Below, one piece after another: positions 44,971 to 53,319 of a DNA stretch of 64,000 bases. The position numbers and the translations under genes are program-made. Source of the stretch: CBDAQA01 sp965198865 (GTDB lineage: Bacteria; Planctomycetota; Phycisphaerae; Tepidisphaerales; Tepidisphaeraceae). The stretch's first letter is position 1. Every line of letters begins with the position of its first letter. The notes beneath the pieces were generated by a model that saw only the letters and a program-made list of their open reading frames with translations, was not told where the DNA came from and did no database searches. The stretch spans positions 85,967 through 149,966 of the forward strand of contig CBDAQA010000033.1 of the NCBI GenBank assembly GCA_965198865.1, given 5' to 3'.

Positions 44971-47256
44971 TCAGTGCCCGTAGTGCGCCTTTGCCGCCGC
45001 CACGATCCGGTCGGCCGTGGCGGTGTCGCCCAGACCGCGGTGGCAGTCGGCGTCGCAGATCATGGCCCACTCGGCCTGCGTCTGCTCGGCCGCGTCGGCG
45101 TAGGGCAGCGCCCGCTGGAAGTCGCCCTTGGCCATGAAGTGCTTCGCGATCTTCACCTGCGCCTGCGCGTGGTTCAGGCCGTAGTCGGGCCGCTTGATCG
45201 CGTCCTCCAGCGTCGCCAGCCACTTGGCCTCGTCGCCCGCCGCCAGGTACAGGTCTGCCAGCTCCGCCCCCGCCCAGTAGTCGCCTGCCACCTTCACGTA
45301 CTGCTCCAGCGCCTGCCGGGCATCATCGGTCCGCCCGGCGGACTTGAACCGGATGGCCAGCACCGCCAACGTGCCCGGCTGCTGGGAATACTTGTCGGCC
45401 CAGCCATCCAGGTCCTTCTGGACGCCCTTGTCATCCCAGTGGTCGCGGAATCGGAACGCCTGCACCGCGGGGCAAGAGGGGCTGATCGAACGCAGCACGT
45501 CCAGGTATTGCATGCCCTCATCGATGACCGCTTTGGCATTGAAGGGCGCCAGCCGGGGGGCCGTGTCGTAGATCGTCCCATCGTAGGTCGCGTGGCTCCG
45601 GGCCCAGATCGCGCTCCCTGTGATGTGCCCTGGGACGGGCTGGTCCTTCAGCACGGTGGCCCACAGGTCGTGCATCTGCTCGCTGCAGTGGGCCACCTCG
45701 AGGTTGGTCAGCGCCCCCGCCCGCTGGGACCGCGGCAGCGAGAAGGCGTCGACGAACTCCTTGTACGGGTGACCGTCGATGAGCGGCTGCAGCGACTGCA
45801 CCGTGTCCACGCCGTTCCAGCCGTAGTCGGTGGTGACGAAGTTCGCCCGCCGCTCGGCCTGGAGGAAGTTGACCTCCTGCGCGAGGCGGCCAGCGAGCAC
45901 GAGCGACGGCTCGACCCGCACGTCGCCCGAGGCCACCAGCGCCCGCCCGACGTCGGCCACCGTGGTCGCGGCCACGCCCCCACGCCGGGCGCGTGCGTTG
46001 GCGATCTCGGCCGACAGCTGGGCGACCGCCTTTTGCACGGCGTCGTCTGTGGCGGTCAACTTGGCGACCTCGTCCGGCAGCGTGGCCGCCATGATCATCG
46101 GCTGCGCTTCCGTCAGCCGCGCCCCCGGACCAACGCCGGCGTGCTCGATCATCGTGTCGAGGATCGCCCAACAGGCCGGGTTGAAATGAAGCGTCGCCTC
46201 GCCCATCTGCAGCACCAGCGCGGACGACCCGCACTGGTCGGCCGACGTGAACGCCATCAGCGCCGCCAGGGGCGCGCGGGGCCCCTTGGCGTTGGCGATG
46301 GCGTCGGTCAGGGCCGACAGGTCGTACTTGCAGAGCGGCTCGATCATCGCGGCCCACGGCGGCACGGCCGCGCCGGCGGGCGCGATCCGCTTGGCCGCCG
46401 CCACGTCCTTCAGCGCCGCCCCGTGCAGCCCCACCACCGCCTCGGCGTACGCGCGGGCCCAAAGGCTGTCCGCCCGGGTCGGCCACCGTACGACCAATCG
46501 TTGGGCGTAGACCAGGGACCGTGCGGCAAACACCTTCTCGTCGGACGACCACAGGGGCCGGCTCAGCCGACTGAGGTTCGCGTACCCACGGACCAGCGCC
46601 GCCAACCGGTCAGGGCTGGCCCCATCCGACCTGATCTGCGCGTGCGTCCGCTGCACCGCTGCCAGCGGGGCGAACAGCGTCGTGCCGTACAGCAAGTCGT
46701 TTACGCCGTCCGCCAAGGGCCCGACGTCCTGGTCCGGCTTCGGCTCGACGTCCGACTTGAAACCGATCTGCTTCAGGAAGGCCGGGAGCTGCCGCTCGTA
46801 CACCTCGGCCGACACGGCGACGGCGGGCACGACGTCGAGGATGCCCATCGACCGCGGCCGACCCACCTCCGTCATCGCCTCGGCCGGCTGGCTCGGGTCG
46901 GTAAGGCCGACGTGGATCCGCAGCTTGCCGCGCTCGCCCCGCCGGACGTACTGGCGAAGTCCCGCCGGCGCATCGGGTGGTGCCGAGTCGTACTCGCGCA
47001 GGAGCCCGTCGCGCGTGTACAGCCCCAGGTCGTCCCGGGCGGCGATCAGCAGCGCCTGCCGATAGACCTCGGCCGTGAGCGTCCGGACCGGCTCCGCCGC
47101 CGGATCGATAGGCGGGGCCGCCAGGTAGAGCGTGGTGCGGTCGGCCGACGGCGGCAGTTGGAGTGCCGGTGCCGCCGGCTCCGTTGCAGGCCCAGCGCCG
47201 ACGGCACCGGCAAGCAGAATGGCGATCAGGGTCGTCAACGATTTGGCAACGCGCAT
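44971..47256 (-). CDS. Large secreted protein with TPR-like helical repeats, function unknown
   Basis: 761 residues from ATG 47256: a signal peptide (KSLTTLIAILLAGAVGAGPA) and then a mostly helical protein. The C-terminal ~150 residues read like tetratricopeptide repeats (GTLAVLAIRFKSAGRTDDAR, WAGAELADLYLAAGDEAKWL, AQVKIAKHFMAKGDFQRALP). The rest includes ADSLWARAYAEAVVGLHGAA and Ala-rich helices. I recognise no enzyme motif. It may be an envelope scaffold or binding protein. The upstream neighbour nadC is divergent, with a 204-nt gap. The frame extends beyond ATG 47256 but there it is a shadow of nadC. Confidence 0.75.
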   Translation of the reverse strand: MRVAKSLTTLIAILLAGAVGAGPATEPAAPALQLPPSADRTTLYLAAPPIDPAAEPVRTLTAEVYRQALLIAARDDLGLYTRDGLLREYDSAPPDAPAGLRQYVRRGERGKLRIHVGLTDPSQPAEAMTEVGRPRSMGILDVVPAVAVSAEVYERQLPAFLKQIGFKSDVEPKPDQDVGPLADGVNDLLYGTTLFAPLAAVQRTHAQIRSDGASPDRLAALVRGYANLSRLSRPLWSSDEKVFAARSLVYAQRLVVRWPTRADSLWARAYAEAVVGLHGAALKDVAAAKRIAPAGAAVPPWAAMIEPLCKYDLSALTDAIANAKGPRAPLAALMAFTSADQCGSSALVLQMGEATLHFNPACWAILDTMIEHAGVGPGARLTEAQPMIMAATLPDEVAKLTATDDAVQKAVAQLSAEIANARARRGGVAATTVADVGRALVASGDVRVEPSLVLAGRLAQEVNFLQAERRANFVTTDYGWNGVDTVQSLQPLIDGHPYKEFVDAFSLPRSQRAGALTNLEVAHCSEQMHDLWATVLKDQPVPGHITGSAIWARSHATYDGTIYDTAPRLAPFNAKAVIDEGMQYLDVLRSISPSCPAVQAFRFRDHWDDKGVQKDLDGWADKYSQQPGTLAVLAIRFKSAGRTDDARQALEQYVKVAGDYWAGAELADLYLAAGDEAKWLATLEDAIKRPDYGLNHAQAQVKIAKHFMAKGDFQRALPYADAAEQTQAEWAMICDADCHRGLGDTATADRIVAAAKAHYGH

Positions 47257-47460
47257 GGGTGGCCCCTGGGTCGGTCCAACAGAGATCGGAACGTCATGCT
47301 CCGACCTATTCAACGCCATCATGGGAAGGCATCGCAATTTTACAACCAGCGTCGGCCCATCCCGCTGCCGCCCCGGCTGTCGACCCCGCGCGTTCCCGGC
47401 GTAATATCTATGGCAGGGCCTGACCGTCGATGCGAAACCAACGTCCGGGAGCTGAGAACC

Positions 47461-48363
47461 GTGTACCCCTTCCCCCCCGAGTCCGACCTCCGCGACCTGA
47501 TCCACCTCGCCAAGCGCGAGGACATGGCCGGCGACGACGTCACCAGCCGGCTGATGATCCCCGAGGGACAGGTCGGCGTCGGCACGTTCCTCCAGAAGGA
47601 GACCGGCATCGCCTGCGGTCTGCCGATCGTCGAGATGGTCGGCCGGGCGTACGACGAGCGGCTGCGCGTCGAGATGATCCCCGGCTTCCACATGGAGATC
47701 ATCGAGGGGCGATTCAGCGATGCCCGCTCAACGCCGCTGCTGCGCGTCCGCGGGCCGATGCGCTCGCTGCTGTCGGCCGAGCGCGTCATCCTCAACTTCC
47801 TCCAGCACCTGGGCGGGGTCGCCACGCAAACCCAACGCTTCGTCCGCCGGGTCGCCGGCACCCATGCCAAGATCTACGACACCCGTAAGACCATCCCGGG
47901 CCTGCGGGCGCTGGACAAGTACGCCGTCCGCTGCGGCGGCGGCTTCAACCACCGCATCGGCCTGTACGACGGCCTGCTGGTGAAGGACAACCACCTGGCT
48001 CACGTGCCGCTCCGCGAGATGGCTCCGTTCCTGTCGAAGGTGATCGCCACCAGCCGCGGCGAGGACCCCGGCCGGTTCGTCGAGGTGGAGGTCGACAACC
48101 TGGAGCAGCTGCGCGAGGTGCTGAAGGTCGACGGCGTACACGTGATCCTGCTGGACAACATGGACTGCCCGAACATGGAGCGGGCCGTCGCCCTGCGCGA
48201 CGGCGCCGGCCGCCGCGGCACCGTCGACCTCGAGGCCAGCGGCGGCGTCACGCTGGAGACGGTCCGCCAGATCGCCGCCACCGGCATCGACCGGGTCGCC
48301 GTCGGCGCGCTGACCCATTCCAGCCCCGCGCTGGACGTCGGGCTGGACGTCGAGGAGCCGTAA
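47461..48363 (+). CDS. nadC: Nicotinate-nucleotide diphosphorylase (carboxylating)
   Basis: About 300 residues. It converts quinolinate and PRPP to nicotinate mononucleotide in de novo NAD synthesis. Motifs: LAKREDMAGDDVTSRLMIPE near the start, LQKETGIACGLPIVEM, ILNFLQHLGGVATQTQRFVR, the substrate-binding TRKTIPGLRALDKYAVRCGG and NHRIGLYDGLLVKDNHLAHV, the acidic strand VEVEVDNLEQL, and the end EASGGVTLETVRQIA and VGALTHS. GTG 47461 is chosen because GGGAGCTGAG lies just upstream; an in-frame ATG at 47410 would add 17 residues and has no good ribosome site. nadA and nadB are not in the window. Confidence 0.95.
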   Translation: MYPFPPESDLRDLIHLAKREDMAGDDVTSRLMIPEGQVGVGTFLQKETGIACGLPIVEMVGRAYDERLRVEMIPGFHMEIIEGRFSDARSTPLLRVRGPMRSLLSAERVILNFLQHLGGVATQTQRFVRRVAGTHAKIYDTRKTIPGLRALDKYAVRCGGGFNHRIGLYDGLLVKDNHLAHVPLREMAPFLSKVIATSRGEDPGRFVEVEVDNLEQLREVLKVDGVHVILLDNMDCPNMERAVALRDGAGRRGTVDLEASGGVTLETVRQIAATGIDRVAVGALTHSSPALDVGLDVEEP

Positions 48364-48402
48364 GCGGCTCGCCCTGATAAACTGTCGTCACGGAGTTCAC
48401 GC

Positions 48403-49116
48403 ATGACGATCGCCGAACCACGGTTCGCCCCCACCCGCCAAGTGCCACCGTTGGAGGCGGGCGACCACCTAGACCAGCCGACGTTCCTCGAACGGTACGA
48501 GGCGATGCCGCCGGGCACGCGGGCGGAGCTCGTTGGAGGGATCGTATATATGTCACCACCACCTGTGGGCGACGGCCACAGCGCGCCGCACGGCAACGTG
48601 GTTTTCTGGCTGCATTGCTACAAGCGGTTCACGCCGGGCGGCCTCCCCTCGAATGACGGGACCGCGATCCTCGGGGACGATAGCCAGCCGCAGCCGGATG
48701 CCGCCCTCCGAGTCGGCGTTGGCGGACAGACGCGGCTCGGCGCGGCCGGCTACATCATTGGGTGTCCCGAGTTCGTCTGCGAGGTCGCCAACAGTACCGA
48801 GGCTTACGACCTCCACGCAAAGCGACGGGACTACGAACTGTACGGCGCGCAGGAATATCTGGCCGTGGTCGTGCGGACCCCCCGGGTGGTGTGGTTCGCG
48901 CGGGAAGGCAACCGCCAGATCGAAGTCAAAGAAGATGCGGACGGCATCCTCCGCTCGCGCGCTTTCCCGGGCTTGTGGCTCGATCCGACCGCCCTGCTGT
49001 CGGGCGACTTGGACCGCTTGGTCTCCGTCCTGGAGCAGGGCCTGGCGACGCCGGAGCATGCGGCGTTCGTCGCCCGCTTGGCCCGACTCCCGCCGGGCCA
49101 CGAGGCCGGCCGGTAG
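48403..49116 (+). CDS. Uma2 family (DUF820) nuclease-like protein
   Basis: 237 residues. The fold markers of the Uma2/DUF820 family are present: FLERYEAMPPGTRAELVGGI, YMSPPPVGDGHSAPHGNVVF, then QPQPDAALRV, PEFVCEVANSTEAYDLHAKR and DYELYGAQEYLAVVVRTPRV. The P-D...E-V...K set is the PD-(D/E)XK endonuclease-type active site. Family members are common in cyanobacteria and planctomycetes, often near mobile DNA, and their role is not firmly known. It is 40 nt after nadC and could be transcribed with it. Confidence 0.87.
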   Translation: MTIAEPRFAPTRQVPPLEAGDHLDQPTFLERYEAMPPGTRAELVGGIVYMSPPPVGDGHSAPHGNVVFWLHCYKRFTPGGLPSNDGTAILGDDSQPQPDAALRVGVGGQTRLGAAGYIIGCPEFVCEVANSTEAYDLHAKRRDYELYGAQEYLAVVVRTPRVVWFAREGNRQIEVKEDADGILRSRAFPGLWLDPTALLSGDLDRLVSVLEQGLATPEHAAFVARLARLPPGHEAGR

Positions 49117-49205
49117 TCCCCAGTTGATGTGGAGGACAGCAACGTCGTCCTGCCGGGCTGGCCCGACAGATCGCTGCGACCGGCATCGTCCGGGTCGCCG
49201 TCCCA

Positions 49206-49829
49206 TCACCCCTTCACCGCCGCGATCGCGTTGAACGGCCGGCCCTCGCGCCGGTACTTCCGCTCGAAGTTCGTGCCGACGAACTCTCCCTCCCCGGCCG
49301 AGCCCGGGCGGTTGTAGTCGACCACGGTCAGCGTCGACCGCCGCACGAGCGGGTCGATGTTCTCCTCGAAGTAGCCGTGGTGGTCGGTCACGATCTGCAG
49401 CCGCCCGCCGGGGACGAGCACGCGCAGCGCCTGCTCCATGAACGGGGGCTGAACCAGCCGACGCTTCTTCTGCTTCGCCTTCGGCCACGGGTCGGGGAAG
49501 TAGACGTGCAGCACGCTCAGGCTGGCGTCGGGGACGTGCTCGCGCAGGAAGAACAGCGCCTCGGTCCGCACGGTGCGGGCGTTCGTGCAGCCGTGCCGGC
49601 GGAGCCGGTCGCTGGCGTAGCGGTAGAACCAGTTGGCCCACTCGATGCCGAAGAAGTTCACCTCCGGCCGGGCGCGGGCCTGCTCGGTCAGGAACGTCCC
49701 CTTGCCCATGCCGATCTCCAGCTCAAGCGGGCGATCGTTGCCGTAGAGCTCGGCCCAGTCGATCGGCTTTGCCAGGGTCGCGGGGTCGAGGCCGACGCCG
49801 TCGACCACCATCGTGCGGTTCGTTTGCAT
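49206..49829 (-). CDS. trmB: tRNA (guanine-N7-)-methyltransferase
   Basis: 207 residues; methylates G46 in the variable loop of tRNA using S-adenosylmethionine. The SAM loop is LELEIGMGKGTFL, followed by FFGIEWANWFYRYASDRLRR and the TrmB hallmark LHVYFPDPWPKAKQKKRRLV with its Asp-Pro-Trp. Later come QPPFMEQALRVLVPGGRLQI and TNFERKYRREGRPF, the conserved T-x-x-E-x-K-x-x-x-x-G end motif. ATG 49829 places the start shortly before the domain. The gene is monocistronic here. The 90-nt gap to the Uma2 gene, which is convergent, shows no strong hairpin. Confidence 0.94.
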   Translation of the reverse strand: MQTNRTMVVDGVGLDPATLAKPIDWAELYGNDRPLELEIGMGKGTFLTEQARARPEVNFFGIEWANWFYRYASDRLRRHGCTNARTVRTEALFFLREHVPDASLSVLHVYFPDPWPKAKQKKRRLVQPPFMEQALRVLVPGGRLQIVTDHHGYFEENIDPLVRRSTLTVVDYNRPGSAGEGEFVGTNFERKYRREGRPFNAIAAVKG

Positions 49830-49994
49830 ACCGAGCGGAATATAGCGACGGGACCGCTCCACCCAACGTCGGTCGGCCATCGGTGATCAAGTGCGAGCGG
49901 CTGACGGGCGCGGTCGGCTCGCTCGTCAGGCCGGAACCGAATTTGCGGGATGGCCAGGTGGTCCGCCGCGGGTGGTGGACCATGGGAGGCAGGC

Positions 49995-50723
49995 ATGGCA
50001 CGCGTGAATCGGAGCCCGTTGAACCTTTTGCCCTTCGGCCGGCGCGGCGGTCGGCCGCCCGCCGTCGCGGAGTATGACATCACGTTCGACCCGATCGACA
50101 TCGGCGACCCGGTGATGCCGCCGGAGATGGACGATGAGTACGACCGCGTCTACGAGACGATGCAGCGGAACCCAGCCGCGGTCATCCCAACGCTGCAGGA
50201 ATGGGTCTACCGGTACCCAACGGTGCCGAGCATCAAGAACTGGCTGACGATGTGCTACCGGGCGCTGCGGCGCGATGCGGAGGCCGACGTGGTGGGCGCG
50301 CGGATGCTGGTCGAGCATCCCGACTACATGTTCGGGCGGCTGTACAGGGCCGAGCGGTTGCTGGACAAGGGGCGGCACGAGGAGGTCCCCGATGCCCTGG
50401 GCGGGCTCTCGCTGAAGCAGATGTACCCGCAGAGGGACCTGTTCCACTTCACCGAGGCGCTGAACCTTTGGGCGGTGCTGGCGAAGTTCCACATGGCCGA
50501 CGGTGACACGGCCAGCGTCGCAATGACGGTGCGGAACATGCGGTTGCTGGCCCCGGACCATCCGCTCACCAATCAGATCGAATCCGTGTTTGGCACCCTC
50601 GCGGACTCGGCTGCCGACGTCGACGATGGAGATGCCCGCAGCAGCCCACGGATCCGCGCTTTTCGCCAGGGCAGCCACATGCCCAAGAAGGATCGCAACC
50701 GCAAGGAAAAGCGACGACGGTGA
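49995..50723 (+). CDS. Hypothetical TPR-like protein
   Basis: 242 residues from ATG 49995, with GGGAGGCAGG directly upstream. The middle (IPTLQEWVYRYPTVPSIKNW to LGGLSLKQMYPQRDLFHFTE and on to LAKFHMADGDTASVAMTVRN) forms helix pairs typical of tetratricopeptide proteins. The C-terminal tail is strongly basic (MPKKDRNRKEKRRR), which suggests contact with nucleic acid or ribosomes, though this is inference. No signal peptide or membrane segment is seen. I do not recognise a specific family. It is divergent from trmB. Confidence 0.7.
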   Translation: MARVNRSPLNLLPFGRRGGRPPAVAEYDITFDPIDIGDPVMPPEMDDEYDRVYETMQRNPAAVIPTLQEWVYRYPTVPSIKNWLTMCYRALRRDAEADVVGARMLVEHPDYMFGRLYRAERLLDKGRHEEVPDALGGLSLKQMYPQRDLFHFTEALNLWAVLAKFHMADGDTASVAMTVRNMRLLAPDHPLTNQIESVFGTLADSAADVDDGDARSSPRIRAFRQGSHMPKKDRNRKEKRRR

Positions 50724-50840
50724 GCCCGTCCGTTTTCCGCCAACGGATGCGGCGAGGACGCTGGCGTTCCCGCTCGGCCCCGACCCATTGAACCCCGTTC
50801 GTTGCAAACGAACCCCCGTGGCCGTGCAATTTCAACCGAC

Positions 50841-52091
50841 GTGGGACGCGTTGCCGACATCTTCACCCACCGTCGGACGACGGCCCTGCTGGGCCTCGGG
50901 TTCATGTCGGGGCTCCCGGCGGCGGCGATCGACAAGCCGCTGGCGGCGTGGCTGACCGACCGCGGGGCCACGGCGGCGACAGTCGGCACGCTGGCGGCGT
51001 GGGTCGCGGTGCCGGCCACGTACAAGTTCGCCTGGGCGCCGGCGCTCGACCGCTTCGCCCCCCCGCTGCCGGGCCTGGGCCGGCGGCGGGCGTGGCTGGC
51101 CATGACGCAGGCGGCGCTCGCCGTCGCGCTGCTCGTCGTCGCCTGGGCGGGGGCATCTTCTTCGATCGCAACACTCATCGTCGCGGCCGTCGGCGTGGCG
51201 TTCGTGTCGGCCAGTCAGGATGTGGTGAGCGACGCATACCGCACCGACGTGCTGCCGACGGCCGAGCGCGGGCCCGGCACGTCGGCCTGGGTGACCGGCT
51301 GGCGGGTGGCGGCGGTGTCCGTCGGGGGCGGGATCATGCTGGCCGTGGGGCGCGGGTGGCTGTCGTGGGCCGGGGCGTACGTGGCGGCCGCGGGCGGCAT
51401 GGCGTGCGGGGTCGCGGTGACGGTCGCCTCTCCCGAGCCCGCGGCCACCGCCCCGCCGCCGACGCTGGCGCGGGCCGTGGTCGACCCGCTCGGCGAGATC
51501 CTGCGCCGCCGGGGGACGTGGACGGTGCTGCTGTTCGTCGTCCTGTTCAAGCTGCCCGAACGGCTCGTGGCCATTCAGGCGACGCCGTTCATGCGCCACC
51601 TCCAGATCCGGCTGGAGACCATCGGCTGGGTGGTGAATGGCGTCGGCATCGGCGCGACGATCGCCGGCGCGATCGTCGGTGGCGCGATCGTCGCCCGGCT
51701 GGGGCTGCGGCGATCGCTGTGGGTCGTCGGTGTGCTGGGCGCAGCTAGCAACCTGGGCTTTTACCTCCTTGCCGTGATCGGCCCGCGGGCAGCGGTGTAC
51801 GTCCCGGCGATCGGGGTCGAGGCGTTCTGCAACGGCATGGTGACGGCGGCGTTCGTCGCGTTCCTGATGGGCCAGTGCGACCACCGCTACTCGGCGTTCC
51901 AGTACGCGCTGCTTTCGGGGCTGATGCGGCTGACCGACACGCTGTTCGGCCGGCCGTCCGGCGCGTTTGCCGACCGGCACGGGTGGACGGCGTTCTTCCT
52001 GTTGTCGGTCGCGGCCATCCTGCCGGGGCTGGCGTTGCTGCCCTGGGTGCCGGTCGAGCGGGACGTGCGGGCCGGGGTCGCGCCGGTGTGA
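50841..52091 (+). CDS. MFS transporter, AmpG-like
   Basis: About 416 residues with roughly 12 membrane helices. The start RRTTALLGLGFMSGLPAAAI and PATYKFAWAPALDRFAPPLP, then ASQDVVSDAYRTDVLPTAER, match the AmpG branch (uptake of muropeptides in peptidoglycan recycling). The paired D-x-x-x-D/R motif in helix 4-5 (QDVVSDAYRTD) is conserved in it. GTG 50841 is favoured because the residues before it are not conserved; a TTG at 50802 is possible. The neighbouring lipoprotein and moaB genes show no obvious functional link. Substrate assignment is from family only. Confidence 0.8.
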   Translation: MGRVADIFTHRRTTALLGLGFMSGLPAAAIDKPLAAWLTDRGATAATVGTLAAWVAVPATYKFAWAPALDRFAPPLPGLGRRRAWLAMTQAALAVALLVVAWAGASSSIATLIVAAVGVAFVSASQDVVSDAYRTDVLPTAERGPGTSAWVTGWRVAAVSVGGGIMLAVGRGWLSWAGAYVAAAGGMACGVAVTVASPEPAATAPPPTLARAVVDPLGEILRRRGTWTVLLFVVLFKLPERLVAIQATPFMRHLQIRLETIGWVVNGVGIGATIAGAIVGGAIVARLGLRRSLWVVGVLGAASNLGFYLLAVIGPRAAVYVPAIGVEAFCNGMVTAAFVAFLMGQCDHRYSAFQYALLSGLMRLTDTLFGRPSGAFADRHGWTAFFLLSVAAILPGLALLPWVPVERDVRAGVAPV

Positions 52092-52123
52092 AGTGAGGGT
52101 CGGCATCGGTTAGCATTCGGCGG

Positions 52124-52630
52124 ATGCAGCGGAGACTCATGCGAACGTGGGGTGTGGCAACGGCGGCGTTGAGCCTCGCGGCAGCCGTGGGATGCACGGA
52201 GACGCGGACCTACAGCCTGTCGGTGCGGAACACCTCGCCTCACCCGGTGACGGTCTGCCTGACCAAGAGCTATGGCCCGCCCGAGCCAGGCTGGGAATCG
52301 CCGGAGCAGGTGGCGCAGGCCGTCTCGGTGTCGGAGGAGCGGGCGCCGGGCGTGGTGATCAGGCCCGGCGGGATCGCCAGCGAAGGGCCGTTGAGCGGCG
52401 AGTTCTACCGCGACCGGGGCCGGGCGATCCTGCGCGTCTACGCGGGCGCGCCGAACCTGAACCAGATGAACGCGATGAGCCCGGGCAGCGTCGACCGGCT
52501 CGACGTGCCGCTGCACCCCGGCGGCAACGCGCTGGTCATCCGCGAGGGCGGCGAGGGCCGGATGCACGTGCTCCCCGTCGCCGACGCCGGGCCGATCACG
52601 CTGCCCACCAGCCGGCCGATGGGCGAGTGA
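52124..52630 (+). CDS. Putative lipoprotein of unknown function
   Basis: 168 residues. The N-terminus is a lipoprotein signal: basic start, a hydrophobic run and a lipobox AAAVGC with the cysteine at residue 24. The mature part is beta-rich (TYSLSVRNTSPHPVTVCLTK, then RAILRVYAGAPNL). No family was recognised. A similar 'RNTS...PVTVCLTKSYGPPE' start is what one would expect for a small immunoglobulin-like or cell-surface domain, but this is speculative. It ends 7 nt before the moaB start, so the two are probably co-transcribed, perhaps with the AmpG-like gene. Confidence 0.75.
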   Translation: MQRRLMRTWGVATAALSLAAAVGCTETRTYSLSVRNTSPHPVTVCLTKSYGPPEPGWESPEQVAQAVSVSEERAPGVVIRPGGIASEGPLSGEFYRDRGRAILRVYAGAPNLNQMNAMSPGSVDRLDVPLHPGGNALVIREGGEGRMHVLPVADAGPITLPTSRPMGE

Positions 52631-52637
52631 GGCAACG

Positions 52638-53153
52638 GTGGCAAGCGAGTCGTACGAGCAACATCGGTCCGCGGCCGCGCCGATCACGGCGGCCATGGCA
52701 ATCCTCACGCTGAGCGACACGCGCACGGTCGACACCGACGTGAGCGGCCGGCGGGCCATCGAGTTGGTGACCATGGCCGGCCACCGCGTGGTTGACCACC
52801 AGGTGCTGCCGGATGATCCGAAAGAGCTGGAATCAACGCTGTGCGCGTTGCTGGCACGGGCCGACATCGACGCGGTCCTGACCACCGGAGGCACCGGTGT
52901 GGGCCAGCGCGACCAGACGATCGGCGTCGTCGAGCGGCTGCTGGACGTGCCGCTGCCGGGCTTCGGGGAACTGTTCCGCATGTTGAGCTGGCAACAGGTG
53001 GGCAGCGGGGCGATGCTGAGCCGCGCGGTGGGCGGGATCGCGTCGGGGAAGATCGTGTTCAGCATGCCCGGCTCGCCGGCGGCGGTCGAGTTGGCCGTCA
53101 CGCGGCTGATCCTGCCGGAGCTTCCCCACTTGCTGCGAGAACTGCGGCGGTAA
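52638..53153 (+). CDS. moaB: Molybdenum cofactor biosynthesis protein MoaB
   Basis: 171 residues, MoaB/MogA fold. Motifs: AILTLSDTRTVDTDVSGRRA, DAVLTTGGTGVGQRDQTIGV with the ligand-binding T-G-G-T-G, and FSMPGSPAAVELAVTRLILP with the conserved P-G-S. Such proteins adenylylate molybdopterin or bind its precursor. The sequence is closer to MoaB (short, ending in HLLRELR) than to MogA. GTG 52638 is used; GAGTGAGG lies just upstream. No other molybdenum genes are in the window. Confidence 0.9.
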   Translation: MASESYEQHRSAAAPITAAMAILTLSDTRTVDTDVSGRRAIELVTMAGHRVVDHQVLPDDPKELESTLCALLARADIDAVLTTGGTGVGQRDQTIGVVERLLDVPLPGFGELFRMLSWQQVGSGAMLSRAVGGIASGKIVFSMPGSPAAVELAVTRLILPELPHLLRELRR

Positions 53154-53319
53154 GGTGGATCGCACGGCCGGGCAAGCCACCGCATCATCCCTTCCCTGAT
53201 CGCGTGGATGCGGGCGGCAGATTTGTTTGGGGCCGATGCGGTGCGCCGTTATATCCGGATGAGGTCCGAGCGGGGTGATGCTTCCACGCCCGGGGCCGAC
53301 ACATCCGAGGAGAGTCAGC

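Noticed and set aside
44524..47409. Long plus-strand frame joined to nadC
   Set aside because: Only the end (from about 47461) is NadC; the rest is opposite the secreted repeat protein and looks like a frame shadow.
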